Positions 10,794 through 20,707 of a stretch of DNA of 64,000 bases are shown here, piece by piece. The stretch is from assembly GCF_001545155.1 (NCBI RefSeq), contig NZ_CP014226.1, forward strand, positions 3,181,918 to 3,245,917, written 5' to 3'. Position numbers and translations under genes: made by a program. The notes beneath the pieces were generated by a model, which did no database searches, was not told where the DNA came from, and was given only the letters and a program-made list of their open reading frames with translations. Origin of the DNA: Halomonas chromatireducens (GTDB lineage Bacteria > Pseudomonadota > Gammaproteobacteria > Pseudomonadales > Halomonadaceae). The stretch's first letter is position 1. Each line of letters begins with the position of its first letter.

Positions 10794-12677
10794 CTACCGC
10801 TTGCCTGAAGAGCCGGGCGGGGCGAGCCCAGGGACCAACGCACGTCGACACAATGCGGGTATCTCCCCGGCAGAGACAGGTCGGGCAATGAGGAACCCTT
10901 GGGCAAAACGGCACCCTTGATCAATCAGGCATGCCAGCTGCTGCTCATCCTCAACCCCTTCTGCCACCGTCTCGAGACCGAATGCATCAGCCATGCGGAT
11001 AATCGACCGGGCAAGTGCCAGCTCCTTTTCTCCCTCGGGCAGACGCTCGATGAAGGATCGATCGATCTTCAAGCCGCTGATGGGAAGGCGGCATAGATAG
11101 GAAAGCGACGAATATCCGGTGCCGAAGTCATCGATACTCAGATGGATCTTCGCTTGTGTCAGTAATGCCAGATTGCGTGCCAGCAGCGGACTATCCGACA
11201 CCAGGGAGTGTTCCGTGATTTCAAGCCAGAGTAGCCCGGCATCGATATCTTGGGCATCCAGCATGGCCAGCAGGTCTCTGGCAAAATCCGGATGCTGCAG
11301 CTCCGCTGCGGCCACGTTGATGGCAACCGGTATCCGGCACTGGCCCAATTGCTGCCATTGCCGAATCTGTTCACAGGCTGCCTGCTGGACCCAGCCTCCC
11401 AGCAGTTGGATCAAGCCACTCTGCTCGGCAATGGGAATGAAGCGGTCCGGACCGACCCTGCCCAGCTCCGCATCTTCCCAGCGACAAAGCGCTTCCACAG
11501 CAGCAACCTGGCCGGTCCACAGGTCGATGATGGGCTGGAAGGCCAGCTCCAGGCCACGATCCTCAATAACGGTCTGAAGTCGTGACTCGATCTTCAACCG
11601 TTCCGAGATATCCAGCGCCTCCTGATGGGTAAAGAAGCAGATGCCCGGCGTTTCTCCACTTGCCGTGAAACGAATCGCCGCCGATGCCCGCTCGATCAGC
11701 CCCGCCGGCGTCGTACCATGCTGGGGAAAGACACTGGCACCGATCTTGACCTGCAGGTAGTGCTGGCGCCCGCCAGCCAGAAAGGGACGGCTCAGCCTTT
11801 CTCGAGCGTGACTGGCCTTGGCGTCGATGTAGCGATCATCACCCTTGTGGGGCGAGAAACAGATGATGAATTCATCCGCCTGAAGGCGCGCAAGCGTACC
11901 GCCCGGTGGGCACAGGGCCTGAAGGCGTTCACCAAACTGGCAGAGCAGGTCGTCGCCGACCTCGCTTCCAAAGCTCTGATTGATCAAGCGCAGCCCTGAA
12001 ATATTGAACAGCAGCACACCGATGGAGCGTTCCTCGCTGTCGGCCCACTCGATCAACTGACTCAGGCGGTCCTGCAGCAGGCGGCGATTGGCCAGGCCCG
12101 TGAGAGGGTCGTAGTAGGCTGAAAACTGAATCGAGGCGCGTAAATTTTCCAGATCATGGCGGTGGGCGATTTCACTTTCGAGTAGATCACCAAATTCCCT
12201 CAGTCGGCGACACTGCGCTTCGTCGAACGAACGTGGCTTGCGGTCCAGCACGCAGAGAGTCCCCAGCGGCTGTCCGGTAGGACCATGGACCACGGCGCCG
12301 GCATAGAAGCGGATACACGCATCGCCCGTTACCAGAGGATTATCAGCGAATCGTCGATCTTCATGGGTATCGGGTACCACCATGACACTCGGGGTATTGA
12401 TCGCGTGGGCACAGAACGATATGTCCCGACTGGTTTCACGCATATTCAGCCCACAGCAGGACTTGAACCATTGGCGATCACGATCGACCAGGGTAATCAG
12501 TACGATGGGGAAGTCGAAGATATCCGCGACCAGATTGGTATAGCGGTCAAATCGCAGGTCGGAGGTATTGTCGAGAAGCTTGAGGCTGTGCAGCTCCTCC
12601 AGCCGCACTGCCTCGTCGGACGGTATATCGGGTGCCATGTAGGCGGTAGTGCTGTCCCCTTCGTCTGTTTCTGCCAC
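10794..12677 (-). CDS. GAF-GGDEF(degenerate)-EAL protein, predicted c-di-GMP phosphodiesterase
   Basis: This 627-residue cytoplasmic protein has an N-terminal GAF domain (about 20-175), a GGDEF-type domain (about 185-355) and an EAL domain (about 370-615). The cyclase signature is lost: the loop reads 'LQADEF' in place of GGDEF. The EAL domain keeps 'EALCRW', 'EITEHS', 'DDFGTGYSSL', 'KIDRSF' and 'ETVAEGVED', the metal and catalytic residues of active phosphodiesterases. The likely role is c-di-GMP hydrolysis governed by a GAF ligand, with the GGDEF part as a regulatory site. It starts with GTG at 12677 behind a GGGGGTAAG box; an ATG at 12638 is the alternative. Confidence 0.88.
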   Translation of the reverse strand: MAETDEGDSTTAYMAPDIPSDEAVRLEELHSLKLLDNTSDLRFDRYTNLVADIFDFPIVLITLVDRDRQWFKSCCGLNMRETSRDISFCAHAINTPSVMVVPDTHEDRRFADNPLVTGDACIRFYAGAVVHGPTGQPLGTLCVLDRKPRSFDEAQCRRLREFGDLLESEIAHRHDLENLRASIQFSAYYDPLTGLANRRLLQDRLSQLIEWADSEERSIGVLLFNISGLRLINQSFGSEVGDDLLCQFGERLQALCPPGGTLARLQADEFIICFSPHKGDDRYIDAKASHARERLSRPFLAGGRQHYLQVKIGASVFPQHGTTPAGLIERASAAIRFTASGETPGICFFTHQEALDISERLKIESRLQTVIEDRGLELAFQPIIDLWTGQVAAVEALCRWEDAELGRVGPDRFIPIAEQSGLIQLLGGWVQQAACEQIRQWQQLGQCRIPVAINVAAAELQHPDFARDLLAMLDAQDIDAGLLWLEITEHSLVSDSPLLARNLALLTQAKIHLSIDDFGTGYSSLSYLCRLPISGLKIDRSFIERLPEGEKELALARSIIRMADAFGLETVAEGVEDEQQLACLIDQGCRFAQGFLIARPVSAGEIPALCRRALVPGLAPPGSSGKR

Positions 12678-12817
12678 CTTACCCCCCTGCCGGCCTTCCT
12701 TGGATAATCGCCAGCCTTTCTTTGCAGCCTAGAACAGCTGGCGTCCGATTGCCGGCCAACGCGCTGCATTGAATCAACGCTACGCGCGGCGCGTCGACTG
12801 GCATGAGACCAGGAAAG

Positions 12818-12840
12818 GCCACGCCGAACCTCGGCGTGGC
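12818..12840 (-). terminator. Hairpin downstream of malic enzyme
   Basis: A perfect stem GCCACGCCGA / TCGGCGTGGC with a 3-nt loop lies 21 bp past the malic enzyme stop codon. It has no long T run. Confidence 0.6.
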
Positions 12841-12860
12841 GCAGCGCTGTCAAGTTCCGC

Positions 12861-14540
12861 TCAGAAAGAACGGCGGCGGTAACGCCTGTATTCCGGCGCC
12901 CAGCTGCTGCGCTCGATGGCCTGACGCAGCTTGATGCCGTCGGTCTTGAGCGCGACACCTTCACCCTGGGCCTGGGCGGCGACGTCAAAGGCGATGGCCT
13001 TGGAGAGTTCGCGGATCTGCGAAAGCGCCGGCAGCAGGGCACCCTCCCCGTCCTTGACCAGCGGTGCTTCCCGTGCCAATGCACGTGAGGCGGCCATCAG
13101 CATGGCATCGGTGACGCGCCTGGCCCCGCTGGCCACGACCCCAAGGCCGATGCCGGGAAAGATATAGGCGTTGTTGCACTGGGCGATGGGGTAGGTCTTG
13201 CCATCGTAGACCACCGGCTGGAAAGGGCTCCCGGTGGCTACCAGCGCCTGGCCGTCGGTCCAGTTCAGGACATCCCAGGGTGTCGCTTCGGCGCGGGAGG
13301 TTGGGTTGGAGAGCGGCATGATCAGTGGCCGTTCACAGCCGGCATGCATGGCACGCACGACCTCCTCGGTAAAGATGCCCTTCTGGCCGCAGACACCGAT
13401 CATGACGGTGGGTTTCACCTGCCGAGCCACTTCGGCCAGCGCCTGCCCATCCCAGCCCTCGGTCATGGCGGGGTCGTGTGCCAGCCGGCGTTGGAAATCG
13501 CGCAGCCAGGCCTGGTCACTGGTGACCAGGCCTTCCCGGTCCACCATGAACACGCGCCCTCTAGCTTCTCGCTCGGAGAGGCCTTCCGTCTGCATTGCCA
13601 CCACGACCTGTTCGGCAATGCCGCAGCCCGCCGACCCGGCGCCAACGAAGACGACACGCTGATCCGCCATGGTCTCCCCCCGCGCCTGGCAGGCAGCCAT
13701 GAGGGTGCCGACGCATACCGATGCCGTGCCCTGAACGTCGTCGTTGAAGCAGCACAGCTCATGACGATAGCGTTCCAGCAACGGGACAGCGTTGGCCTGG
13801 GCGAAATCCTCGAACTGCAGCAGAACGTTGGGCCAGCGACGCTTCACCGCATCGATGAACGAATCGACGAAGGCGTCGTACTCCTCCTGGGAGATTCGCG
13901 GGTGCCGCCAGCCCATGTACATGGGATCGTCCAGCAGCGCCTGATTGTTGGTGCCCACATCGAGCATTATCGGCAGCGTATAGGCGGGACTGATGCCACC
14001 ACAGGCGGTATGGAGCGCCAGCTTTCCGATGGGAATCCCCATGCCGCCGATGCCCTGGTCACCGAGGCCGAGAATTCGCTCGCCATCTGTCACGACGATG
14101 ACCTTGACCCTGTCTTTGGTAGCACTGCGCAAGATGTCGTCCATTCGCTCCCGGTCCGGGTAGGCAATGAAGAGGCCCCGGTGGTTACGATAGATATTGG
14201 AGAACTCTTCACAAGCCTGTCCCACCGTAGGGGTATAGATGATTGGCAGCATCTCCTCGAGATGCTCGGAGACCAGTCGGTAGTAAAGCGTCTCGTTGTC
14301 GTCCTGAATGGCCCTCAGGTGAATATGGCGATCCAGGTCGCTGTGACATTGACGGTACTGCAGATAGGCTCGCTCGGCCTGCTCTTCGATGGACTCCACG
14401 TTCTGCGGCAGAAGGCCGATCAGGTTGAACTCCAGCCGCTCTTCCTGGTTGAAAGCACTGCCCTTGTTGAGTAGCGGCATCTCGAGCAGCGAAGGGCCGG
14501 AATAGGGAATATAGAGTGGGCGTCTTTGTTCGGTGGTCAT
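12861..14540 (-). CDS. maeA: NAD-dependent malic enzyme (MaeA/SfcA)
   Basis: A 559-residue enzyme that oxidatively decarboxylates malate to pyruvate. Typical segments are '[11 protein letters not shown]' near residue 100, '[20 protein letters not shown]' around 165-185 with the catalytic Lys after it, 'FEDFAQANA', 'FNDDVQGTA' (metal-binding Asp) and the dinucleotide site '[15 protein letters not shown]'. The length fits the MaeA type (~565); the phosphotransacetylase domain of MaeB (~760) is absent. Single gene with its own terminator. Confidence 0.95.
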   Translation of the reverse strand: MTTEQRRPLYIPYSGPSLLEMPLLNKGSAFNQEERLEFNLIGLLPQNVESIEEQAERAYLQYRQCHSDLDRHIHLRAIQDDNETLYYRLVSEHLEEMLPIIYTPTVGQACEEFSNIYRNHRGLFIAYPDRERMDDILRSATKDRVKVIVVTDGERILGLGDQGIGGMGIPIGKLALHTACGGISPAYTLPIMLDVGTNNQALLDDPMYMGWRHPRISQEEYDAFVDSFIDAVKRRWPNVLLQFEDFAQANAVPLLERYRHELCCFNDDVQGTASVCVGTLMAACQARGETMADQRVVFVGAGSAGCGIAEQVVVAMQTEGLSEREARGRVFMVDREGLVTSDQAWLRDFQRRLAHDPAMTEGWDGQALAEVARQVKPTVMIGVCGQKGIFTEEVVRAMHAGCERPLIMPLSNPTSRAEATPWDVLNWTDGQALVATGSPFQPVVYDGKTYPIAQCNNAYIFPGIGLGVVASGARRVTDAMLMAASRALAREAPLVKDGEGALLPALSQIRELSKAIAFDVAAQAQGEGVALKTDGIKLRQAIERSSWAPEYRRYRRRSF

Positions 14541-14647
14541 CTGTGATCTCGATGCGTTGACTGGAATCCGGGCTACGGGCGCTCTAACGGCGCCTTGCCA
14601 CCAACTTTATCATGCTCCGCCCCGTGCGGGGCCGGCTCAACTACCCT

Positions 14648-15841
14648 TTACCCGTGGCGGCTGGCTCGGCCCACCGGAAAAGAAGAGGGGGCGCAGCCTG
14701 ACACCCACCATGTTGCCGGCGAAGCCCGCCACCAGCCACACCAACCGTGCAGGCTACCCGAGGCAATGCCGCTGAAATAGGCGCCGATATTGCAGCCGAA
14801 GGCCAAGCGAGCCCCGTAGCCAAGCATCAACCCGCCGATCACTGCGGCAGCCAATGATTTCAGTGGAATACGAAAGCTGGGGGCGAAGCGCCCGGCCAGG
14901 GTGGCCGCCATCATGGCGCCGAGGATGATGCCCACGTTCATGACCGTGGTGATGTCGCTCCATACGCTGGCGCGAAGCGCCGCGGCATTACCGGGTGCCT
15001 GCCAGTAGCCCCAACCACTGACGTCGCCGCCCAGCAGCTCATAACCCTTGGCACCCCACAGTGCAAAGGCCGAGGTAATACCCCAGGGCCGCCCGGCCAA
15101 GGCCAGCGTGGCGAAATTGAGCAGCGCCAGCGCTACGGCCCCGGCCAGCAGCGGCCAGGGACCCACGAGCCAGCGCTGGTTGAGAACATTGACCCTCGGC
15201 GCCTCTTCGAGCTGGCCATGACGGCGCTTCTCCATGATGACGGTGACCAAGGCGATAGCCGCAAACAGGGCCAGACTGACCAGAATCCCGCCGCCGGTGC
15301 CTAATTCATTCACCAGGGAAGTCGGCTGGAATGCCGGCAGCACCATCCACCAGCTGAAATGGGCGCTGCCGATCACCGAGCCGACTATGAAGAACAGCAG
15401 GGTGATCATCATGCGGGCATTGCCGCCGCCGGCGGTGAACAGGGTGCCCGAGGCGCAGCCGCCACCCAGCTGCATACCGATGCCGAACAGGAAGGCACCC
15501 ACCACCACCGAAACGCCGATGGGCGCGACGAATCCTGTCACTTCGCGACCGAACAGGGTGCCGGCATCCAGCGCAGGAAAGAACAGCAGCACGGCAATGG
15601 CCAGCATCACCATCTGGGCACGCAGGCCACGGCCACGGCGCTCGCTGATAAAGACCCGCCAGGCGGCCGTGAAGCCGAAGGCGGCATGGTAGAGCGCCAC
15701 GCCCAGGGCGGCCCCCACCACCATCAGCACACCCATTCTTGCCTCGAAGGCGATACCGATCGCCAGCGCACCCGTCAGTAGCAGCACAGCCAGCACCTGG
15801 GAGGCGACCAGCGGCCTGCCCGTCTCCAGCGTCGTGTTCAT
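14648..15841 (-). CDS. YeeE/YedE family sulfur-compound transporter, C-terminus frameshifted
   Basis: A 397-residue polytopic inner-membrane protein with two internally related halves, each containing a family signature: 'GIGMQLGGGCASGTLF' and 'GYGARLAFGCNIGAYFSG'. YeeE/YedE proteins are thought to import thiosulfate or related sulfur compounds. The start at 15841 has GAGGGAG upstream. After 'GSLHGW' the frame turns into an unrelated Trp/Ser/Arg-rich tail. One added base near 14740 restores a family-like last segment ('LVAGFAGNMVGVRLRPLFF') with a stop at 14637-14639. It is therefore a recent frameshift or a sequencing error. Confidence 0.85.
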   Translation of the reverse strand: MNTTLETGRPLVASQVLAVLLLTGALAIGIAFEARMGVLMVVGAALGVALYHAAFGFTAAWRVFISERRGRGLRAQMVMLAIAVLLFFPALDAGTLFGREVTGFVAPIGVSVVVGAFLFGIGMQLGGGCASGTLFTAGGGNARMMITLLFFIVGSVIGSAHFSWWMVLPAFQPTSLVNELGTGGGILVSLALFAAIALVTVIMEKRRHGQLEEAPRVNVLNQRWLVGPWPLLAGAVALALLNFATLALAGRPWGITSAFALWGAKGYELLGGDVSGWGYWQAPGNAAALRASVWSDITTVMNVGIILGAMMAATLAGRFAPSFRIPLKSLAAAVIGGLMLGYGARLAFGCNIGAYFSGIASGSLHGWCGWWRASPATWWVSGCAPSSFPVGRASRHG

Positions 15842-15974
15842 TAGCTGACTCCCTCGATTGATGCAGCCGAATGGCTCAGGCAACGATACCTATTCGCGAA
15901 TACTGCGACTCGTTAAGCCTAGCCGCTCGGAATGCGCGGGAACAGTGCGACGGATAAGTGCAGCCTGAAAGCGC

Positions 15975-15998
15975 GAGGACGCCCCGTAGGGCGCCCTC
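15975..15998 (-). terminator. Hairpin downstream of trpS
   Basis: GAGGACGCCC-CGTA-GGGCGCCCTC, a 10-bp stem with one mismatch, lies 26 bp after the trpS stop. No long T run follows. Confidence 0.5.
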
Positions 15999-16023
15999 AT
16001 GGTGATGCGGTTGGCCTGGGCCG

Positions 16024-17049
16024 TCAGACGAAGCGGCCAAGCCCCGCGGCATGACGCAGACGATCCATGAACGGCGCGGCCTCGACGCGCGCCCGCTCTG
16101 CACCCTTGAGCAGCACCTGCTCGATATGCCCCGGATCCTCCATCAGCGCCAGATAACGCTCCCGGGGCTCACGCAACTGCTCGTTGAGCATCTCGAACAG
16201 CCGGTTCTTGGCCTCGCCCCAGCCGATACCAGCCTGGTACTCCGCGCGCATGGCCGCCGTCTCTTCGACACTGGCGAAGGCCGAGTAGATCTGGAACAGG
16301 GTGCAGGTGTCCGGATCCTTGGGCTCACCCGGCTCCAGCGAATTGGTCTTGATCTTGCGCACCAGCTTGAGCAGCTTCTTCTCGGCGACGAAGAGCGGAA
16401 TGGTGTTGTTGTAGCTCTTGGACATCTTGCGTCCGTCAAGTCCGTTCAGCGTGGCGACGTTGTCGTCCACCACTGCCTCGGGCTGGGTGAAGAAGTCGCC
16501 CTTGTAGAGATGGTTGAAACGCCCGGCGATATCGCGGGCCATCTCGATGTGCTGGATCTGATCGCGGCCCACCGGCACCTTGTGGGCGTTGAACATCAGG
16601 ATGTCTGCGGCCATCAGGACCGGATAGCCGAACAGCCCCATGGTGATGCCCTTGTCCGGATCCTGGTTGCCGGCCGCCTCGTTTTCGGCCACCGCCGCCT
16701 TGTAGGCATGGGCACGGTTCATCAGCCCCTTGGCGCAGACGCAGGAGAGCATCCAGGTCAGTTCGGGAATCTCGGGCACGTCGGACTGACGATAGAAGAT
16801 GGCGTTGTCGGTATCCAGGCCCAGCGCCAGCCAGGTGGCGGCAATTTCCAGGCGCGACTCCTGCACCCGCTGGGGATCCTGGCACTTGATCAGCGCATGC
16901 AGGTCGGCGAGGAAGTAGTAGGACTGGACGGTGGGATCCTGGCTCGCGGCGATGGCGGGCTTGATCGCCCCGACATAGTTGCCCAGGTGGGGGGTACCGG
17001 TGGTGGTGATGCCGGTGAGAACGCGTGTCTTCTGGGATGCTGCACTCAT
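16024..17049 (-). CDS. trpS: Tryptophanyl-tRNA synthetase
   Basis: This 341-residue class I synthetase charges tRNA-Trp. The HIGH-type motif is 'TGTPHLGNYVGA' at about residues 17-28 and the KMSKS loop is intact ('DGRKMSKSYNN', about 202-212). 'FMAADILMFNAHKVPVGRDQ'-type sequence in the middle is the tryptophan pocket region of the family. The length agrees with bacterial TrpS (~335-345). Single gene, followed by a 327-bp gap upstream that holds a family A repeat. Confidence 0.96.
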   Translation of the reverse strand: MSAASQKTRVLTGITTTGTPHLGNYVGAIKPAIAASQDPTVQSYYFLADLHALIKCQDPQRVQESRLEIAATWLALGLDTDNAIFYRQSDVPEIPELTWMLSCVCAKGLMNRAHAYKAAVAENEAAGNQDPDKGITMGLFGYPVLMAADILMFNAHKVPVGRDQIQHIEMARDIAGRFNHLYKGDFFTQPEAVVDDNVATLNGLDGRKMSKSYNNTIPLFVAEKKLLKLVRKIKTNSLEPGEPKDPDTCTLFQIYSAFASVEETAAMRAEYQAGIGWGEAKNRLFEMLNEQLREPRERYLALMEDPGHIEQVLLKGAERARVEAAPFMDRLRHAAGLGRFV

Positions 17050-17130
17050 GAAAGGCGGACTCTGCTAGCGGAAATGCCCGCTATGGTAACGCGAGGAGGC
17101 GGACAAGGCGACTGGCCAGGATAGCGGGGC

Positions 17131-17228
17131 GCCGGGGGCAGGTTGCCAATGAGGTCATTTGCCAGGGAAGGCAAATGTAGCGTCCAGGGAAGGATTTACA
17201 GCGCCTCATTGGCAACCTTTGCCGCCGG
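17131..17228 (+). repeat. Dispersed structured repeat, family A copy 2
   Basis: The outer stem GGTTGCCAATGAG / CTCATTGGCAACC is perfect and flanked by a further CCGG pairing. Inside is the hairpin CATTTGCC-AGGGAA-GGCAAATG (17156-17177), then TAGCG, TCCAGGGAAGG and TTTACAGCGCCTC. The rest of the 17050-17376 gap shows nothing further that I can name apart from a small TAAGCGCTTA palindrome at the end of ald. Confidence 0.85.
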
Positions 17229-17376
17229 AACAGCCCCGCTGGCTGCGGCTCAGCTGTAAACAGCCAGTTGGGCTTGTTGCCCCACAAGAGCAAGAGGCCT
17301 TCCATGGCACCGGACCTCCACTACGGCCTATCCCCGGCGCCGCTCACCAAGGTTGGAATGTCTAGGTACTAAGCGC

Positions 17377-18492
17377 TTAGCTCACTAGCCGCGTGGGGTC
17401 GACGCTCTCCAGCCCAAAGGCCTCGGCCACGGCACGGTAGGTGACCTGGCCGTCGTGGACGTTGAGCCCCGGCAGGAAGTGCGCATCGTTGGCAAGCGCC
17501 TGCTGCCAGCCCTTGTCGGCCAGGGCGATGACGAAGGGCATGGTGGCGTTGGTCAGTGCCAGCGTGGATGTCTGGGCCACCGCCCCCGGCATGTTGGCCA
17601 CGCAGTAGTGGACGATGCCATCGACGATATAGGTCGGATCGGCGTGGGTCGTCGCACGGCTGGTCTCGAAGCAGCCGCCCTGGTCGATGGCGACATCCAC
17701 CAGCACGCTGCCGGGCTTCATGTCGGCGAGCATTGCACGAGTGATCAGCTTGGGGGCGGCGGCACCGGGAATCAGAACGGCCCCCACGATCAAATCGCTT
17801 TCCCGCACCACCTGGTCCAGCGCATCAGCAGTGGAGAATACGGTTTTCATGCGCCCCTGGTAACGGTCGTCAAGGACTTCCAGGCGTTCAATGGACTTGT
17901 CGAGTACCGTGACCTCGGCGCCCAGCCCCAGTGCCATGCGCGCCGCGTTCTCGCCCACCACCCCGCCACCGATTACCGCCACCTTCCCGGGAGCAACGCC
18001 GGGCACGCCGGGTAGCAGCACGCCGGCACCGCCCTGGGCCTTCTCCAGGCAGTGCGCCCCGGCCTGAACCGCCATACGCCCAGCCACGGTACTCATCGGC
18101 GCCAGCAGCGGCAGGCCACCCTGGCGGTCGGTGATGGTCTCGTAGGCAATGCAGGTAGCGCCGCTCGCCATCAAGCCCCGCGTCAGCATCTCCTCGGCAG
18201 CCAGGTGCAGGTAGGTGAACAGCGTCTGGCCAGCTGCCAGACGCGCCACCTCCTCCGCCTGGGGCTCCTTGACCTTGAGGATCAGCTCCGCGTCACGCCA
18301 GAGGGTGTCCACCTTTGCCTCGAGGCTGGCGCCCGCCGCCTCGTAGCTGGCATCGGGAAAGCCGGCGCCTTCGCCAGCGCCGGACTGAACGGCAACCGAA
18401 TGGCCACGGGCCACCAGCTCCCGCGCCCCAGACGGGGTCAGCGCGACGCGATATTCATGGTTCTTGATTTCCTTCGGCACGGCAATCTTCAT
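17377..18492 (-). CDS. ald: Alanine dehydrogenase
   Basis: A 371-residue NAD-dependent enzyme interconverting L-alanine and pyruvate plus ammonia. The N-terminus '[20 protein letters not shown]' carries the pyruvate-binding residues of the family. '[18 protein letters not shown]' around residue 170 is the NAD site, and '[12 protein letters not shown]' follows. The length equals the usual 370-374. Upstream, 18510-18660 is clearly richer in A+T than the surroundings, fitting a regulated promoter (Lrp-type regulation is common for this gene, but no site was identified). It may feed pyruvate and nitrogen metabolism. Confidence 0.96.
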   Translation of the reverse strand: MKIAVPKEIKNHEYRVALTPSGARELVARGHSVAVQSGAGEGAGFPDASYEAAGASLEAKVDTLWRDAELILKVKEPQAEEVARLAAGQTLFTYLHLAAEEMLTRGLMASGATCIAYETITDRQGGLPLLAPMSTVAGRMAVQAGAHCLEKAQGGAGVLLPGVPGVAPGKVAVIGGGVVGENAARMALGLGAEVTVLDKSIERLEVLDDRYQGRMKTVFSTADALDQVVRESDLIVGAVLIPGAAAPKLITRAMLADMKPGSVLVDVAIDQGGCFETSRATTHADPTYIVDGIVHYCVANMPGAVAQTSTLALTNATMPFVIALADKGWQQALANDAHFLPGLNVHDGQVTYRAVAEAFGLESVDPTRLVS

Positions 18493-18663
18493 GGAAACTC
18501 CTGAGGCATGGACAGCATTATTGTTGCTATAGGCTTTTATTACAGCACAGTCAGTCCATACACGAAGTATCCACGAATCAATACGATAAAAATTCGCAAA
18601 CCTCAGAATTTGTGCAGAAAATCATCTCATCAGAAAAGCATTTATCAGGAAATCAACGAAGAC

Positions 18664-19104
18664 TTACTCGGCCACGAGCGCATCGCCATAGGTCGCCGCA
18701 TACTCGGCCGGCAGCCGCCGTGGACGGCCAGTGGAGAGTTCAATGCAGGCAAAGCGTGTCCGTGCCCGCAGCAGGGTACGGCCGTCGGCCGGGCGTATCA
18801 GCTGAAAGCGGCGAGTCAGGGTCAGGCGGCCGTCGCAACCGACGATCCAGGTCGCCAGTTTCAGGCGCTCACCCTCGAAGGCCGGTGCCAGGTAATCGAG
18901 TTCGTGACGATGCACGGCCATGGCCCGGTCCAGCGCCCGGTAGCGATCCAGATCGAGGCCCAGGCATTCCGAATGCGCCCAGCTGACCCGCTCGACCCAG
19001 CGCAGGTAGGCGGTATTATTGGCGTGGGCATACTCATCGATATCGGTGGCATCGACCTCGATATCGATCACGAACGGGGTAGGCAGATCCCAATCCAGGC
19101 TCAT
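18664..19104 (-). CDS. Acyl-CoA thioesterase, 4HBT hotdog family
   Basis: A 146-residue single hotdog-fold protein. The YbgC/FadM-type active-site segment is 'DIDEYAHANNTAYLRWVERV' near residues 21-40, where the family uses an Asp or a His-Asn neighbourhood for thioester hydrolysis. The chain-length preference cannot be told. It is the last gene of a compact minus-strand group (rlmI, DUF2007 gene, this gene), starting 3 bp after the previous stop. Confidence 0.85.
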   Translation of the reverse strand: MSLDWDLPTPFVIDIEVDATDIDEYAHANNTAYLRWVERVSWAHSECLGLDLDRYRALDRAMAVHRHELDYLAPAFEGERLKLATWIVGCDGRLTLTRRFQLIRPADGRTLLRARTRFACIELSTGRPRRLPAEYAATYGDALVAE

Positions 19105-19107
19105 CCA

Positions 19108-19422
19108 TCACTCCCTTGCCGTTCCACACTGCCAACAGGACTCGAAGACCCCCTCAAGGGTTTCACCACACCCCGGGCAAGTCCAGTCGGCGCGATCATC
19201 GCCTTCTGCCATGGCATCCTGTATCAGCGCCACGGCACGCGCCCGATTGTGGGGTGCCACCCAGACCTCCGGTTCGCACTCCCCCAGGGGCAGCTCGCCG
19301 GCGCCACCGCCCAGGGTCATGTTGCGCAGCTCCACCGGGATATCCGCCGCGGCCAGCACGTTGCGAACGTGGCTGACCAGCAGCGCATTGGAGTGGGCGA
19401 AGACGCGAACGTAGGCGTTCAT
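19108..19422 (-). CDS. DUF2007-type protein with C-terminal zinc ribbon
   Basis: A 104-residue protein. The N-terminal half resembles the DUF2007 'signal-transducing' fold ('VRVFAHSNALLVSHVRNVLA'). The C-terminal part carries two C-x2-C pairs ('CPGCG' and 'CWQCG') that look like a zinc ribbon. Its function is unknown. The start at 19422 lies directly after the rlmI stop (TGACATG), so it is coupled to that gene. Confidence 0.75.
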   Translation of the reverse strand: MNAYVRVFAHSNALLVSHVRNVLAAADIPVELRNMTLGGGAGELPLGECEPEVWVAPHNRARAVALIQDAMAEGDDRADWTCPGCGETLEGVFESCWQCGTARE

Positions 19423-19423
19423 G

Positions 19424-20626
19424 TCAATCCCTGAACACCCTGACACCGAAGGCTTTCAGATAGGCCGTTTCGGGAATCGCCGGATGCACCGGGTGATCCG
19501 ACCCCTGATGCCCCTGGAATACCACCTGGCCATGGCGGTCTTGATGACGCACCGCTCCCCGCACGACTTCCATCAGCCGCTCCGGCGCCAGGTGCATGGA
19601 GCAGGAGGCAGACAGCAGCAGGCCATCGCGGCCCAGCAGCCGCATCGCTTCACGATTGAGCTTGGCATAGGCGCGCTCACCGTTGGGGATATCCTTGCGC
19701 TTGCGAATGAAGGCAGGCGGATCGAGGACGATCACATCGAACTGCTCGCCATCCGCCTTGAGTGCCGCCAGGGCCTCGAAGGCGTCACCCTCGCCTACCG
19801 CCACCTGCTCCTGCAGGCCGTTGAGGGCTGCGTTCTCTGCGACATGCTCCAGCGCCTGGGCGGAGCTGTCGATGCAGAGCACTTCGCTGGCCCCGTTCGC
19901 CGCCGCCTGCACGCCCCAGCCGCCCACATAGCTGAATACGTCGAGCACCCGCTTGCCGGCCACCAGGCCATTGAGCCAGGCGCGATTGGCGCGGTGGTCA
20001 TAGAACCAGCCGGTCTTCTGGCCGTCGAGCACCGGCACGCTGAAGCGCACGCCGTTCTCTTCCATCAATACCGGGCCGGAGAGCTCGCCCTTGACCACTT
20101 CGACCTGGCGTTCCAACTGCTCCTGGCGACGGCCCGAGGAGTCGTTCTTGAACACGATGACCCGCGGCGAGAGCACCTTGTCCAGCGCAGCGACGACCTC
20201 CTCACCGAGCCGCTCCATGCCAAGGGTGTTGAGCTGAACCACCAGAACGTCGTCGAAGCGATCGATGACCAGGCCGGGGAGCAGGTCGCCCTCACCGTGT
20301 ACCAACCGATAGAAGGGCTTGGCGTAGAGCCGCTCGCGCAGCGCCAGCGCCTGGTTGAAGCGATGCACCAGCAGCGAGCGGTCAAGCCGCATGCTGGGGT
20401 CGCGAGAGACGACCCGTGCGCTGATCAGCGAGTTGGGGTTCACGTAGGCCACGCCCATCGCCTTGCCGTTGGCCGCCTCGACAATCACCTGAGCGCCCGG
20501 CTCCATGCCTTTCAGCGGCGTTGCCTCGATGTCGATCTCGTTGGAATAGAGCCACAGGTGGCCGGCCTTGAGGCGGCGATCGGCGTTCTTCTTCAGGCGC
20601 AGGTTCTGGGTCACGTTGTTCGTCAT
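19424..20626 (-). CDS. rlmI: 23S rRNA (cytosine) methyltransferase RlmI-type
   Basis: A 400-residue SAM-dependent RNA methyltransferase. A PUA-like RNA-binding domain occupies the N-terminus ('RLKAGHLWLYSNEID'), an EEHEE-type domain follows, and the Rossmann domain has 'VLDVFSYVGGWGVQAA' (SAM motif I), 'DVIVLDPPAF' (motif IV) and 'SCSMHL', which carries the catalytic Cys. RlmI of E. coli makes m5C1962. The start was set at 20626; the ribosome-binding site (GAGAAG) is weak. It heads the three-gene group ending at 18664. Confidence 0.9.
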   Translation of the reverse strand: MTNNVTQNLRLKKNADRRLKAGHLWLYSNEIDIEATPLKGMEPGAQVIVEAANGKAMGVAYVNPNSLISARVVSRDPSMRLDRSLLVHRFNQALALRERLYAKPFYRLVHGEGDLLPGLVIDRFDDVLVVQLNTLGMERLGEEVVAALDKVLSPRVIVFKNDSSGRRQEQLERQVEVVKGELSGPVLMEENGVRFSVPVLDGQKTGWFYDHRANRAWLNGLVAGKRVLDVFSYVGGWGVQAAANGASEVLCIDSSAQALEHVAENAALNGLQEQVAVGEGDAFEALAALKADGEQFDVIVLDPPAFIRKRKDIPNGERAYAKLNREAMRLLGRDGLLLSASCSMHLAPERLMEVVRGAVRHQDRHGQVVFQGHQGSDHPVHPAIPETAYLKAFGVRVFRD

Positions 20627-20707
20627 GATGCTTCTCGGCAAGTGCGGGCGATGCCTGGCAGCACCCGGAAGTTCAGAAAAAAGGTACCGGTCGACGGCAA
20701 CCGTCGA

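Noticed and set aside
17229..17376. A tRNA or small RNA gene in the gap after the family A repeat
   Set aside because: No cloverleaf, GTTCRANNC box or clear promoter-terminator pair was seen.
18510..18660. Small gene in the A+T-rich stretch upstream of ald
   Set aside because: No frame with a ribosome-binding site and plausible composition; more likely a promoter region.
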